NCBI GenBank assembly: GCA_023954475.1
Contig: JAMLHW010000007.1
Span: forward strand, 62,001 to 126,000
Reading direction: 5' to 3'
Length of the DNA: 64,000 nucleotides
Source: Anaerolineae bacterium
GTDB lineage: Bacteria > Chloroflexota > Anaerolineae > Promineifilales > Promineifilaceae
The notes beneath the pieces were generated by a model. It worked only from the letters and a program-made list of their open reading frames with translations, was not told where the DNA came from and did no database searches. Shown here piece by piece: positions 50,963-59,890 of this stretch. The first letter of the stretch is position 1. Each line of letters opens with the position of its first letter. The position numbers were made by a program, and so were the translations under genes.

Positions 50963-52342
50963 ATGGCTGAACCGGGAGAACCACTAAGCGAGCGCGAACT
51001 AGACGTGCTGACCTGTGTTGCATCGGGCGCTTCTAATAAAGAAGTGGCCGAGCAATTGTCGATCAGCCCGCATACTGTCAAAGTCCATTTGCGCAATATT
51101 TACGCTAAATTGGGCGCGTCGTCGCGTACTGAAGCGGTGACATCAGCCATGCAGCAAGGTTACCTGGCTGAATTTGCGCCGACTGAAGACACGACGCCAA
51201 CGTCTGAAAGCGCTACGGCTGCATCGGCCGAATCATCTTTCCCAGTCGAATCCACAGCGGCCGAAATGGAACCAGCAGCGGCCGAAGCGAATAACCCGGG
51301 GCAAAGACGTAGATGGATTGTCATAGCCGTGGCCGCTCTGTTGCTCGTTGCCGTTAGCGCCATCTTTTACGCCACACGGGTGGTGGATACCAGCACCAGC
51401 ACGCCAACGCCGGCAGGCGAATTTGTCGAAGAACCGCTCGGCACTTCCCGCTGGTTCGTCAGCCGTCCCATGCCACAACCAGCCGCTAACATGGCATCAG
51501 CTTCAATAGGTCTGGATGTGTACTTCGTCAGCGGCGAATCGGCCGAAGGTGTGCGCAATGCCGTCGACATCTTCAACACCCGTGACAAAACCTGGATCAC
51601 TGCAGCCGACAAACCGACCCCCGTTGCTGACGCCGCTGCTGCCGTGCTGGCCGGTCAAATCTATGTCATGGGCGGCACCAATGCAGACGGACAACCGACC
51701 AATACCGTCGAGGCATACAGTCCGACCAATAACGCGTGGCGCACTGTCACCGGATTGCCATCCGCCACAAACGGAAGCGTTGCCGTCGCCTCGGACAGCG
51801 AAATCTACCTGTTTGGTGGGCAAGATGAACAAGGCGACTATCTGTCCACTGTATATGCCTATAACCCCGGTGCCGATAGCTGGCGACCCCTGCCGTCATT
51901 GACAGCACCCAGAGCCAATGCAACAGGTGGATTGGTACAAAATCAAATTGTGGTAACAGGCGGAGTAAACGAGACAGGCACGTTGGCAACATGTGAGTTG
52001 CTTGATATTGTCAGCGAAACGTGGTCCGAATGCCCCAGTATGCTGTTGCCGCGCAGCAACGCACAGGGCGCCGTCATTCTCGACCGGTTTTACGTCATCG
52101 GCGGTGACGCCGGCAGTGAAACGCTGTTCAGCGAATATTACGACGCCAACAACCGCTCCTGGCAGGTCGTCAATATGCCTATGCTCGACGACGCTACAGA
52201 TTGGACGGATTTGGGTGTTGCCAACGTGGAGACACGTATTTATGTAGTCGGCGGACGCATTAACTCAAAGTTATCTGATGCCAATTACGTCTATTCGCCA
52301 CTCGTTTATCAATATTTCATTCCATCCGCAACATCGGACTGA
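50963..52342 (+). CDS. Transmembrane LuxR-type regulator with external kelch propeller
   Basis: A 459-residue one-component regulator. Residues 6-65 are a LuxR/GerE helix-turn-helix ('[20 protein letters not shown]', '[18 protein letters not shown]'), followed by an acidic Ala/Glu/Ser linker, one membrane helix ('[20 protein letters not shown]' near 113-132), and an external domain of kelch repeats with the '[19 protein letters not shown]', '[19 protein letters not shown]' and 'IGGDAGS' signatures (residues ~165-455). DNA binding inside and a ligand-binding propeller outside resemble ToxR/CadC-type logic built from other modules. The target genes are unknown. Confidence 0.88.
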   Translation: MAEPGEPLSERELDVLTCVASGASNKEVAEQLSISPHTVKVHLRNIYAKLGASSRTEAVTSAMQQGYLAEFAPTEDTTPTSESATAASAESSFPVESTAAEMEPAAAEANNPGQRRRWIVIAVAALLLVAVSAIFYATRVVDTSTSTPTPAGEFVEEPLGTSRWFVSRPMPQPAANMASASIGLDVYFVSGESAEGVRNAVDIFNTRDKTWITAADKPTPVADAAAAVLAGQIYVMGGTNADGQPTNTVEAYSPTNNAWRTVTGLPSATNGSVAVASDSEIYLFGGQDEQGDYLSTVYAYNPGADSWRPLPSLTAPRANATGGLVQNQIVVTGGVNETGTLATCELLDIVSETWSECPSMLLPRSNAQGAVILDRFYVIGGDAGSETLFSEYYDANNRSWQVVNMPMLDDATDWTDLGVANVETRIYVVGGRINSKLSDANYVYSPLVYQYFIPSATSD

Positions 52343-52372
52343 AAAACTGCCGTTGCACGTTGCCGGATGGGG

Positions 52373-52687
52373 TTACTTGTCTTCTTCCCAGGCTTCAGCG
52401 TAGAACCAGGTGATCAGTTTGCCGTCGTACCACGTCCTAAGTGCCTGCATCAGCTCGATTCCCGCATCTGAAGCAAGTGACTTTTCGAACGCAGCTGCCG
52501 AATCGAAGTACAACTCAACTGACATGTAGAAACGGGAGTCGCCACCCGGTTTACCTTTCATGCGGCTAATTTCAACTTTGCGCAATCCGGCTAGTTGTTC
52601 ACCCAGCCGCAGATGGACAGTGGAGAAGAACGTTTCCAACGTATTGACATCATCTACTTGCCGGTACAGGGTAACAAATTTGAACAT
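52373..52687 (-). CDS. EthD-like small protein
   Basis: A 104-residue dimeric alpha-beta barrel candidate of the EthD family: 'FKFVTLYRQVDDVNTLETFF' at the N-terminus and 'RFYMSVELYFDSAAAFEKSL' near 52-71 match EthD proteins. These proteins are small accessory or catalytic factors of varied metabolic roles. The convergent orientation to the LuxR-kelch gene and lack of an operon give no further clue. Confidence 0.75.
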   Translation of the reverse strand: MFKFVTLYRQVDDVNTLETFFSTVHLRLGEQLAGLRKVEISRMKGKPGGDSRFYMSVELYFDSAAAFEKSLASDAGIELMQALRTWYDGKLITWFYAEAWEEDK

Positions 52688-52896
52688 GGTGCCTCAATGG
52701 ATTTGAAATCGGTTTCAGCCGCGATTGTAGCGCGAACACTGGGCATTCGGCCGAATTTCATTACTGTAGCACCAGAAAACAATCCCCAGAACAGCAATTA
52801 TCCCCTAATACTCTAAGATAATTTTAAGAATAACGTGTCAATAGGGACATGAAAGTGTCTTTCAAGTGGCATTTCACTCTTTTCGGGGGACGGCAG

Positions 52897-52925
52897 TTGC
52901 TTAATAATTGCCGGTTCCTTATAAT
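52897..52925 (+). promoter_or_regulatory. Promoter upstream of the two-helix membrane protein
   Basis: TTGCTT (52897-52902), 17 bases, TATAAT (52920-52925). Transcription should start near 52932, which rules out the in-frame TTG at 52908 as start and favours GTG 52953 (or TTG 52938). Confidence 0.65.
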
Positions 52926-52952
52926 GTTCGTGGATTTTTGCACAATCTAATT

Positions 52953-53765
52953 GTGGAAGAGGCGAACAATTTGTTAGATTCATTAGGTGGATCGATAGCA
53001 GTTTGGGTTTTATCAGGGTTGTTATTTGCAATCCTCGTAACACTTATACTGACCATCAAAGCGTGGCGTGAAGCCAAGCGCTCCCCATATTTTTTCCAAC
53101 GTCGGCAGGCTTTGCAAAGTATGCAAAGCTATTCGATGATTAGTTTGGTATTGGTTATCATCGCAGTAGCGGCTGCTGCGTATGGGTGGCCGTCAACGTC
53201 GGACACAACGCCGCGTGTGGCGATCATCACCAACGCAAAACCTGTTTCGGCCGAAATCGCCACACTTGTCACTAAATCCCAGGTTGCTGCACTTGATGTT
53301 GAAGAAACCTTGCAGCCGGTCACACTCGACCAAACACCCGCCGATTTGACCTCTAGATCAACCGTTCTTGCACTCCCGGAAGAATACAATCAACTAGACT
53401 ATACCGTTGACATGCATCCCGATACGGCCATTGCTGATTTGTCGTTTACAACGGAAATCGATGAGCAATATCGGCCGATAAGCACACGGTCATTGTTTGG
53501 GGAAGGATTCTTCACGCTGTACGCTACATTTGCGTACGACAAAATGGCCGACGGCATGGAATGGTCGTGGGTCTGGCGCTATAACGGCGAAGTCATCGAC
53601 GGCGGCAACCAGTTGTGGGCTTACGGCAATGACGGGCCAGGTTATGTCTATCTGCGACCGGAAGAAGGTTTCAGCGAGGGCGATTATTCGTTGGAGATTT
53701 GGGTAAACGACCAATTGGTCGCCCAAAATTCCATGACGATCACCGGCAACGCAGCCAACAACTAG
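52953..53765 (+). CDS. Membrane protein with two helices and an external domain, unknown function
   Basis: About 270 residues with two hydrophobic segments ('SIAVWVLSGLLFAILVTLIL' and 'YSMISLVLVIIAVAAAAYGW') joined by a basic cytoplasmic loop (REAKRSPYFFQRRQ), then a ~190-residue external domain rich in beta strands ('FFTLYATFAYDKMADGMEW', 'YSLEIWVNDQLVAQNSMTI'). The external part resembles ligand or substrate-binding sandwich folds in style, but I cannot name a family. The start is chosen from the promoter position. A terminator follows 30 bases after the stop, so this is a single-gene unit. Confidence 0.65.
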   Translation: MEEANNLLDSLGGSIAVWVLSGLLFAILVTLILTIKAWREAKRSPYFFQRRQALQSMQSYSMISLVLVIIAVAAAAYGWPSTSDTTPRVAIITNAKPVSAEIATLVTKSQVAALDVEETLQPVTLDQTPADLTSRSTVLALPEEYNQLDYTVDMHPDTAIADLSFTTEIDEQYRPISTRSLFGEGFFTLYATFAYDKMADGMEWSWVWRYNGEVIDGGNQLWAYGNDGPGYVYLRPEEGFSEGDYSLEIWVNDQLVAQNSMTITGNAANN

Positions 53766-53794
53766 ACAAACGCCACACAACTTTTGCGCTTTTC

Positions 53795-53819
53795 AAGCTC
53801 GGCATCGCCGGGCTTTTTT
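53795..53819 (+). terminator. Rho-independent terminator
   Basis: A 9-bp stem with one G-U pair (53795-53803 with 53807-53815, loop ATC) followed by TTTTTT. It separates the plus-strand membrane protein gene from the convergent P450 gene. Confidence 0.8.
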
Positions 53820-53849
53820 GTTTTCTACACGGATCAACTTGTCGGCCAC

Positions 53850-55103
53850 TCAATCCCAACGCACCGACAATGACTCCAAACCGCGAAACAGCACACCGCC
53901 CCGCCATTGCAACGCAGCCATCGGAACAGCCAACCGTAATCGCGGCAACCGCTCGAATAACAGCGGCAGCGCAATCCGGCCCTCCAGGCGGGCCAGCGGC
54001 GCACCCAAACAGTAATGGATACCAGTACCAAATTGCAGATGGCGATTGTCACTGCGTTCAATATTCAGTGTGTCAGGTGCGGCAAATTGGGCCGCATCCC
54101 GGTTGGCAGATGTGATGACAACGCGTACGAGATCGCCGCGCTGCATCGCATGGCCTTTAAATGTGAAATCGCGGCGCACCCAGCGCATCGTCGACGTTTC
54201 CACCGGCCCGTCGTAGCGCAGCAATTCCTCAATCGCACTGTCGATCAGGTCGGGGCGACGACGGAGTAATGCTAATTGCTGCGGATGGAGCAGTAAGGCC
54301 AACACCCCGTTGCCGATCAGATTGACGACGGTTTCGTGGCCGGTGACAAACAACAAAGCAACCATACTCGACAACTCGGCTTCGCTCAACCGGTCGCCTT
54401 CCGCTTCAGCCTGCACCAATGCAGTGACCAAATCATCTTGTGGGTGCCGACGGCGGTCGACAAACATCTGCTGCAAATAAGCGACCAATGCCTGCATCTT
54501 GCGCTTGCGCTCACGGCTGCGCAATCCGCGTGCTCCGGGTGAAATAATGGCCTGAGACCAGTCGCTGACCTGAGAATAATCGCTGTCGGGAATGCCCAAC
54601 ATCCCGGCAATGACGCGCAGGGGCAGAGGCAAGGCAAACGCTGCGATCAATTCGGCCGAATTGTCTCCAGACACCATCGCATCCAATAATCCATCCGCCA
54701 GCGCTGCAATGCGTGGGGCCATCTGCGCCACACGTCGCGGCGTAAATGCCTGACTGACCAGTGCCCGCAAGCGCGTATGATCCGGTGGGTCAGCAAATAA
54801 CATATTGCGATTAATGGAAGCGTGAACGCTAAGCGTAGGCTGCACTGGTGGTGTTTCGTGACGAGGTTGTGTGTTGCGATAATCCTTGACGAAATTCACG
54901 TCATCCTTGAGAACAGAGACGACATCTTCGTAACGCGTTATGTACCAGATCGTGCTGCCGGTGGGGGATTGATGGGCGTAGATGGGGGCATCGCGGCGCA
55001 TGGCGGCAAATGTCGGGAACGGATCGGCCTTGAATTGGCTGCTGAACAAGTCGTAGTCGGGAATTTCAGCCGAAAAGGACGCCTGTTCTGGTCGTTCACT
55101 CAT
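53850..55103 (-). CDS. Cytochrome P450 (bacterial class I-like)
   Basis: A 417-residue soluble monooxygenase. The heme-binding loop is 'FGTGIHYCLGAPLARLEGR' (Cys near 361), the I-helix is 'VALLFVTGHETVVNLIGNG' (with the usual acid-Thr replaced by His-Glu-Thr, as in the CYP107 style), and the ExxR motif is in 'IEELLRYDGPVET'. The length and sequence resemble actinobacterial/Chloroflexi CYP107-like proteins that hydroxylate small lipids or secondary metabolites. No ferredoxin or reductase gene is nearby. It is 3 bases from murJ, same strand, so possibly co-transcribed. Confidence 0.92.
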   Translation of the reverse strand: MSERPEQASFSAEIPDYDLFSSQFKADPFPTFAAMRRDAPIYAHQSPTGSTIWYITRYEDVVSVLKDDVNFVKDYRNTQPRHETPPVQPTLSVHASINRNMLFADPPDHTRLRALVSQAFTPRRVAQMAPRIAALADGLLDAMVSGDNSAELIAAFALPLPLRVIAGMLGIPDSDYSQVSDWSQAIISPGARGLRSRERKRKMQALVAYLQQMFVDRRRHPQDDLVTALVQAEAEGDRLSEAELSSMVALLFVTGHETVVNLIGNGVLALLLHPQQLALLRRRPDLIDSAIEELLRYDGPVETSTMRWVRRDFTFKGHAMQRGDLVRVVITSANRDAAQFAAPDTLNIERSDNRHLQFGTGIHYCLGAPLARLEGRIALPLLFERLPRLRLAVPMAALQWRGGVLFRGLESLSVRWD

Positions 55104-55106
55104 GCG

Positions 55107-56708
55107 TCATCGCCTCACTCGTCGCATGGCAACGCCCACAATCGCGCTCAACTCACGCACCCGCAGCAAACGACACACGCCCAAATAAACGATACCGCCC
55201 GCCAATGACGGCAGCAACAGTATCCACAACAATTGCCACAGCGTCGGATCGGGTTGGGCAGGAAATGCGGAAACGGTCGTCCACATGGCGAGCGCCATTG
55301 CCAGCGCAGCCAGCCCCATGCGCCAGACGCCTGACCACATCTGCTGCGCGCCGATGCCGTGCATCTTGCGGCTGAGTAGCAGGAGTAACGCGATTAACTC
55401 GAGCCAGTTGGCGATGCTGAAGCCGAGCGCCACGCCGCCAAACGACAACCAGCCCTGCTCCGGAAACACAATTCGGCCGAGCCAGATACTCAGTAGATAC
55501 ATGAGAAGCAACTGCGCCGCACCCAGCACAACCGGCGTCACCGTGTCCTTCATCGCGTAAAACGCCCGCGCCACCACTTCGATGCCTGCCAGGGCAACGA
55601 CGGCCGGTGCAAAAAAGAGCAGCGCCCATGCCGTGTAAGTGATCGATTGTTCATCACCCTCACTAAACAAAAACATGAGTGAACTGACGGGAATACTCAG
55701 GAAAACGAGCGCTGTGGTGATAGGCAGACCGAGGAACACGATCAAGCGCACTGTGTCTGCCAGAATAGTGCGCATTTCCGGCAATCGGTTGGCCGCTGCC
55801 AGGGTACTGAATGTCGGAAATGATGCGATGCCCAACGCTTGCCCAAAAATGGCGCTGGGCAATAACATCAGTTTATAGCCCAACTGCAAGGCGCGGATGC
55901 TGCCGTCTTCCATTGTTTGCGCGACATAGGGGAAAACGGCCAGGTTGAGAAAGCTGAAGGAAAGACCGAGAACACGCGGCACCATGAGCACCACTACCTG
56001 ACCAATACTGCCGTCATGTGTCCGGATAATCGGCCGATATTGCGCACCAATCGGTTTGAGACTCGGCAACTGAATCAACAGGTAACCCAATGCGCCCAAA
56101 ATGGAACCGTACGCGATGCCCAACACATCGGGCTGAAACGCCACGATTCCCAGGATGATACCCAGATTGTAGACAATGGGTGCCAGCGACGGCCACAAAA
56201 ATTGTTGGCGGGCATGCAACGACGCCGTAACGACGCCGCCGGCCCCGAATAGCACCGGCGTCACCAGCAACAAACGCAGCAATGCGATCATCGTCTCGCG
56301 CAGCGCCGGATCAGCCGCCAGTGCGCTGAAAAATGTATCGATGATCCAGGGAGCCAGCAAAGCGACGACCAGTGACGTTATTGTGGCAGCGATGATCACC
56401 AGATTAAAGATGGCAGAAAACAAACGCCAGGCACCTTTGGCATCGCGCCATACAAAGTAAGCGGCGAAAATGGGAATAAACGCAGAACCAAGCGCACCAC
56501 CGGCGATCACGTTGAAGATCAGCTCGGGGATCCAACTGACGGTAGCAAACGCCGTCGCCGCTGTGCTGTCAACGGCATAGTAGTTGTTGAAAACGATTTC
56601 ACGGGTAAAACCGAGCAGCCGGCTAACGGTAAATGCCACGCCGACAATGGCAGCAGCATTGAAAACGCCGGAACGCGTATCGGCCGATTGCATCTCATCA
56701 TCAGGCAT
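55107..56708 (-). CDS. murJ: Lipid II flippase MurJ/MviN
   Basis: A ~533-residue protein with 14 or so membrane helices of the MOP/MviN family, which flips the peptidoglycan precursor lipid II. Diagnostic segments: 'LLGFTREIVFNNYYAVDSTA' near 27-46, 'ELIFNVIAGGALGSAFIPIF' near 57-76, and 'QLGYKLMLLPSAIFGQALG' near 275. I use the ATG at 56708 (MPDDEMQSADTRS), because the upstream extension is poorly conserved. Chloroflexota differ in wall thickness and envelope, so a variant substrate is possible. Confidence 0.9.
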   Translation of the reverse strand: MPDDEMQSADTRSGVFNAAAIVGVAFTVSRLLGFTREIVFNNYYAVDSTAATAFATVSWIPELIFNVIAGGALGSAFIPIFAAYFVWRDAKGAWRLFSAIFNLVIIAATITSLVVALLAPWIIDTFFSALAADPALRETMIALLRLLLVTPVLFGAGGVVTASLHARQQFLWPSLAPIVYNLGIILGIVAFQPDVLGIAYGSILGALGYLLIQLPSLKPIGAQYRPIIRTHDGSIGQVVVLMVPRVLGLSFSFLNLAVFPYVAQTMEDGSIRALQLGYKLMLLPSAIFGQALGIASFPTFSTLAAANRLPEMRTILADTVRLIVFLGLPITTALVFLSIPVSSLMFLFSEGDEQSITYTAWALLFFAPAVVALAGIEVVARAFYAMKDTVTPVVLGAAQLLLMYLLSIWLGRIVFPEQGWLSFGGVALGFSIANWLELIALLLLLSRKMHGIGAQQMWSGVWRMGLAALAMALAMWTTVSAFPAQPDPTLWQLLWILLLPSLAGGIVYLGVCRLLRVRELSAIVGVAMRRVRR

Positions 56709-56961
56709 AGCCGAATTATAGTCGTGGGTATTGAAATACACGAAAAGCCGACTTTTCAAATTGCTGCGTCAACCACATACATGGCGGCGCAAATAGCTTA
56801 ATGATGCAAGATGATCAGCTCTGCGCCGCGTTAGCTGCGTGTTTGCGCCTTTACCTTGCAATATCTCCAACTAAAAAGACGAAGTGGACAAATTGCCATT
56901 ACCCTGAGAAAATGCAGGCACATACTCAAACAAACCGCATGGCTAACCAAAGGAGTCTTTC

Positions 56962-57591
56962 ATGCGTCTCATCCTCGTCGGCCCACCGGGGGCCGGAAAA
57001 GGCACACAAGCAACCGCACTCGTCAACCGCTACGGCACACCGCACATTTCGACTGGAGATATGCTACGCGGTGCCGTCAAAGCCGGGACTGAACTCGGCA
57101 TTCAAGCTGACGGTTACATGAAACGGGGCGATCTCGTTCCCGACGATCTCGTCATCGCCATGGTCATCGAACGGCTGCAACAGCCGGATTGCACCAACGG
57201 TTTTTTGCTCGACGGCTTTCCGCGCACCCGCGCCCAGGCTGCCAGTCTCGACATCGCCCTGGATGAAAACGACCTGGCTCTCGACGCCATTGTGCTGATC
57301 AGCGTACCCGATGACATGATCGTCGAACGCATTGTCGGCCGAAGGATGGATCCGGAAACGGGCGACATTTACCACGTCACATTTAATCCCGCGCCGCCAG
57401 ACATCGCCGACCGGCTGATTCAGCGCAAAGACGACACGGAAGAGGCGGTGCGCACCCGACTCGCCAAATATCACGGCGAAACAGCACCCATTATTCCGTT
57501 TTACCAGGACAAAAGTATTTTGAAGCGCGTGAATGGCGTCGGTACACCGACTGAAGTCGCCAACCGCATCGCCGCTGCCTTGTCGATGTAA
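56962..57591 (+). CDS. adk: Adenylate kinase
   Basis: A 209-residue nucleotide kinase (ATP + AMP = 2 ADP). It has the P-loop GPPGAGKGTQ (7-16), 'GDMLRGAVKAGTELG', 'LLDGFPRTRAQA' (near 82-93), and a long LID domain ('GRRMDPETGDIYHVTFNPAP') lacking the zinc-binding Cys residues of Gram-positive enzymes. An AAAGGAG site precedes the ATG. It is not in the usual secY-adk-map ribosomal neighbourhood, so it may be a moved gene or a second copy. Confidence 0.94.
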   Translation: MRLILVGPPGAGKGTQATALVNRYGTPHISTGDMLRGAVKAGTELGIQADGYMKRGDLVPDDLVIAMVIERLQQPDCTNGFLLDGFPRTRAQAASLDIALDENDLALDAIVLISVPDDMIVERIVGRRMDPETGDIYHVTFNPAPPDIADRLIQRKDDTEEAVRTRLAKYHGETAPIIPFYQDKSILKRVNGVGTPTEVANRIAAALSM

Positions 57592-57614
57592 TCTGTCGCT
57601 TTCAGGAGCAGAAT

Positions 57615-58433
57615 ATGACCAAATTTCGGGGAAAGAAGGTATTGATTACCGGAGCGGCGAGTGGTATCGGCCGATTGATGGCCCAGAAAATCGCTGCTAA
57701 ACAAGCACACGTTGTCCTGTGGGACATCAACCAGGCCGGCCTCGACACCGTGGCCGAAGAACTGCGTACTCAAGGTCGAGTTGTCAGCACCTACGCCGTC
57801 AACCTGGCCGACCGCGAAGCCATTTATGCCGCGGCCGAACAAGTAAAAGACGAAGTGGGCGCAATCGATGTACTGATCAACAACGCCGGTATCGTTTCCG
57901 GGCAACCGCTGCTCGACAACCCCGATGAGCGCATCATGTTGACCTTCAACGTTAACACGTTAGCCCTATTCTGGATGACCAAAGCGTTTTTGCCCGACAT
58001 GCTAGCTCAAAATCGCGGCCACATCGTCACCGTCGCATCGGCAGGTGGAATCGTCGGCACAGCACGGCTGACCGATTATTGCGCCAGTAAATTCGCCGCG
58101 ATCGGTTTCGACGAATCACTGCGCCTGGAACTGGAACGACTCCATTCCAAAGTGCGCACCACGATCGTCTGTCCGTTTTACATCGACACCGGCATGTTTG
58201 AAGGCGTCAAGACGCGGTTTGGTTTCCTGCTGCCGATTTTGAAGCCGGACTATGTCGCCGACCGTATTATCAAGACAATTGAATCAAACGGGCAGCGCCT
58301 GATCATGCCCCGTTTTGTCTATGCCAATTATCTGGTACGCATCTTACCGGTTTCAGTACAGGATTTTCTATTTGGCTTCTTTGGCATCAACAAGTCAATG
58401 GACGATTTTACCGGGCGCAGCGGCGCACATTGA
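57615..58433 (+). CDS. Short-chain dehydrogenase/reductase
   Basis: A 272-residue classical SDR with NAD(P)-binding 'ITGAASGIGRLM' (12-23), NNAG near 93, catalytic Ser in 'TVASAGGIVG', and YxxxK in 'DYCASKFAAIGF' (near 154-165). The later segment, 'STRSRTT...GMFEGVKTRFG'-like with a long C-terminal tail ('SVQDFLFGFFGIN'), is closer to retinol/17-beta-hydroxysteroid dehydrogenase-type SDRs than to FabG. It may act on a lipid or alcohol; the substrate is unknown. It lies 23 bases after adk. Confidence 0.85.
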   Translation: MTKFRGKKVLITGAASGIGRLMAQKIAAKQAHVVLWDINQAGLDTVAEELRTQGRVVSTYAVNLADREAIYAAAEQVKDEVGAIDVLINNAGIVSGQPLLDNPDERIMLTFNVNTLALFWMTKAFLPDMLAQNRGHIVTVASAGGIVGTARLTDYCASKFAAIGFDESLRLELERLHSKVRTTIVCPFYIDTGMFEGVKTRFGFLLPILKPDYVADRIIKTIESNGQRLIMPRFVYANYLVRILPVSVQDFLFGFFGINKSMDDFTGRSGAH

Positions 58434-58560
58434 TGCAACTTGCCGTGATACAATGATTTCACGATCAACAGAAGCAAAACTGCCGTTGTTGAATCACTGA
58501 AAACCACCTTTTTAAGCCATAAACAACAGCAAACTCAATACCACAAGTGGAGGAAACCTG

Positions 58561-59043
58561 ATGAAAGTCAAGCAAGCACACGAATATAGCCAGGATGTCG
58601 ACACCGTATTTGCGAGTTTTCACGATGAGAAATTCATCAAAGCAAAGATGGCTGCCATCGGCGCACGTAATGTCAACATCGAAAGCATTACGCAAAGTGG
58701 CGACACCGTCAATGTCAAGCTGACGCGTGAAATGCCGGCTGAGGCACCTAGTGCGTTGAAGAAATTTGTCAAGGACTGGAACAAATTGACACAAACTGAA
58801 GTGTGGACCGGCAGCGCAGGCGGCCCGTATACCTGCTCCATCAAAATCGACATTGACGGCGTACCGGTCGGCATGCAGGGCAAAATGAAGTTGTCGGCAA
58901 CCGGCAGCGGCTCTGTCAACAATATCGATATGGATATCAAGAGCGGCATTCCAATTGTCGGCGGCACACTGGCGAAGTTTGTCGGCCAGTCATCCGAAAA
59001 GGCAATGCAGGACGAATACAACTACATCAGCCAAAATCTGTAG
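58561..59043 (+). CDS. DUF2505 family protein
   Basis: A 160-residue protein matching the DUF2505 group by its start 'MKVKQAHEYSQDVDTVFASF' and its START/SRPBCC-like fold pattern ('VKLTREMPAEAPSALKKFV', 'WTGSAGGPYTCSIKIDIDGV', 'LAKFVGQSSEKAMQDEYNYI'). The fold suggests binding of a hydrophobic small molecule. No catalytic residues are known. It is preceded by a good GTGGAGGAAACC site and followed by a strong terminator, so it is probably the end of a unit. Confidence 0.75.
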   Translation: MKVKQAHEYSQDVDTVFASFHDEKFIKAKMAAIGARNVNIESITQSGDTVNVKLTREMPAEAPSALKKFVKDWNKLTQTEVWTGSAGGPYTCSIKIDIDGVPVGMQGKMKLSATGSGSVNNIDMDIKSGIPIVGGTLAKFVGQSSEKAMQDEYNYISQNL

Positions 59044-59072
59044 ACAATACAGTTATCACAAGAACACGAAAG

Positions 59073-59109
59073 AAGAGCGTGGCGCTCTGCGCGTACCACG
59101 CTCTTTTTT
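59073..59109 (+). terminator. Rho-independent terminator after the DUF2505 gene
   Basis: A perfect 10-bp stem (59073-59082 with 59096-59105) followed by TTTTTT, 30 bases after the stop codon. Confidence 0.85.
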
Positions 59110-59144
59110 GTTGTGTGTGGTAAAATGAGCGGGGAGTTCGCATC

Positions 59145-59885
59145 ATGAGCCAGGCTGTCGACATCATTGCTTTCTACAAATTTATCACGCTAACTGACAC
59201 GGTCGCGCTGCGTGATCGATTGTTTGCTTTCTGCGACTTGCACGCCATTCGCGGCACGATTTTGCTGTCGGAAGAAGGGATCAACGGCACGGTGGCGGGC
59301 AGTCGTGCTGCGATTGATGCGTTGCAAGCGGAGTTGCGGGCTGATGCGCGTTTTGCCGATCTGCAATTCAAGACGTCTTCGGCCGATTTTATTCCCTTTC
59401 AACGCCTGAAAATCCGTCTCAAACGCGAAATCGTCGCTTTAGGCGTGCATGACATCGATCCGCGTGAACAGGTCGGCGTTTACGTGCCGCCCGGCGAATG
59501 GAATACGCTGATCACACAACCTGATGTCGTCGTCATCGACACGCGCAATGAATACGAATACGCTGTGGGCTCGTTTACCGGCGCTGAGAATCCCCATACG
59601 GAATCCTTTCGCCAGTTTCCCGATTATGTCACCCGGCGGTTTGGCACAGATCGGCCGAAAGTCGCCATGTTTTGCACGGGCGGTATTCGCTGCGAAAAGG
59701 CAACGGCCTTCATGTTGGCACAAGGATTTTCCGAGGTCTACCATCTGAAAGGCGGTATTCTCAACTATCTGGAAACGGTTTCGGCCGAAAATTCACTGTG
59801 GCAGGGTGAATGCTTTGTCTTCGATGATCGGCGCACCGTCGATCATCAGTTGCAACCCGGCACAGCATTGACCCACACCGACTAA
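59145..59885 (+). CDS. trhO: tRNA uridine(34) hydroxylase TrhO (YceA family)
   Basis: A 246-residue protein with an N-terminal acylphosphatase-like domain ('GTILLSEEGINGTVAGSR' near 39-56) and a C-terminal rhodanese-like domain with the active loop CTGGIRCEKATAFM (Cys near 182) and 'YHLKGGILNYLE'. TrhO installs 5-hydroxyuridine at wobble U34 of tRNA using oxygen. Length is somewhat short of E. coli YceA (about 350) because it lacks the C-terminal zinc-rich extension; shorter forms of this kind are common. GAGCGGGGAG precedes the ATG. Confidence 0.85.
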   Translation: MSQAVDIIAFYKFITLTDTVALRDRLFAFCDLHAIRGTILLSEEGINGTVAGSRAAIDALQAELRADARFADLQFKTSSADFIPFQRLKIRLKREIVALGVHDIDPREQVGVYVPPGEWNTLITQPDVVVIDTRNEYEYAVGSFTGAENPHTESFRQFPDYVTRRFGTDRPKVAMFCTGGIRCEKATAFMLAQGFSEVYHLKGGILNYLETVSAENSLWQGECFVFDDRRTVDHQLQPGTALTHTD

Positions 59886-59890
59886 TTACG

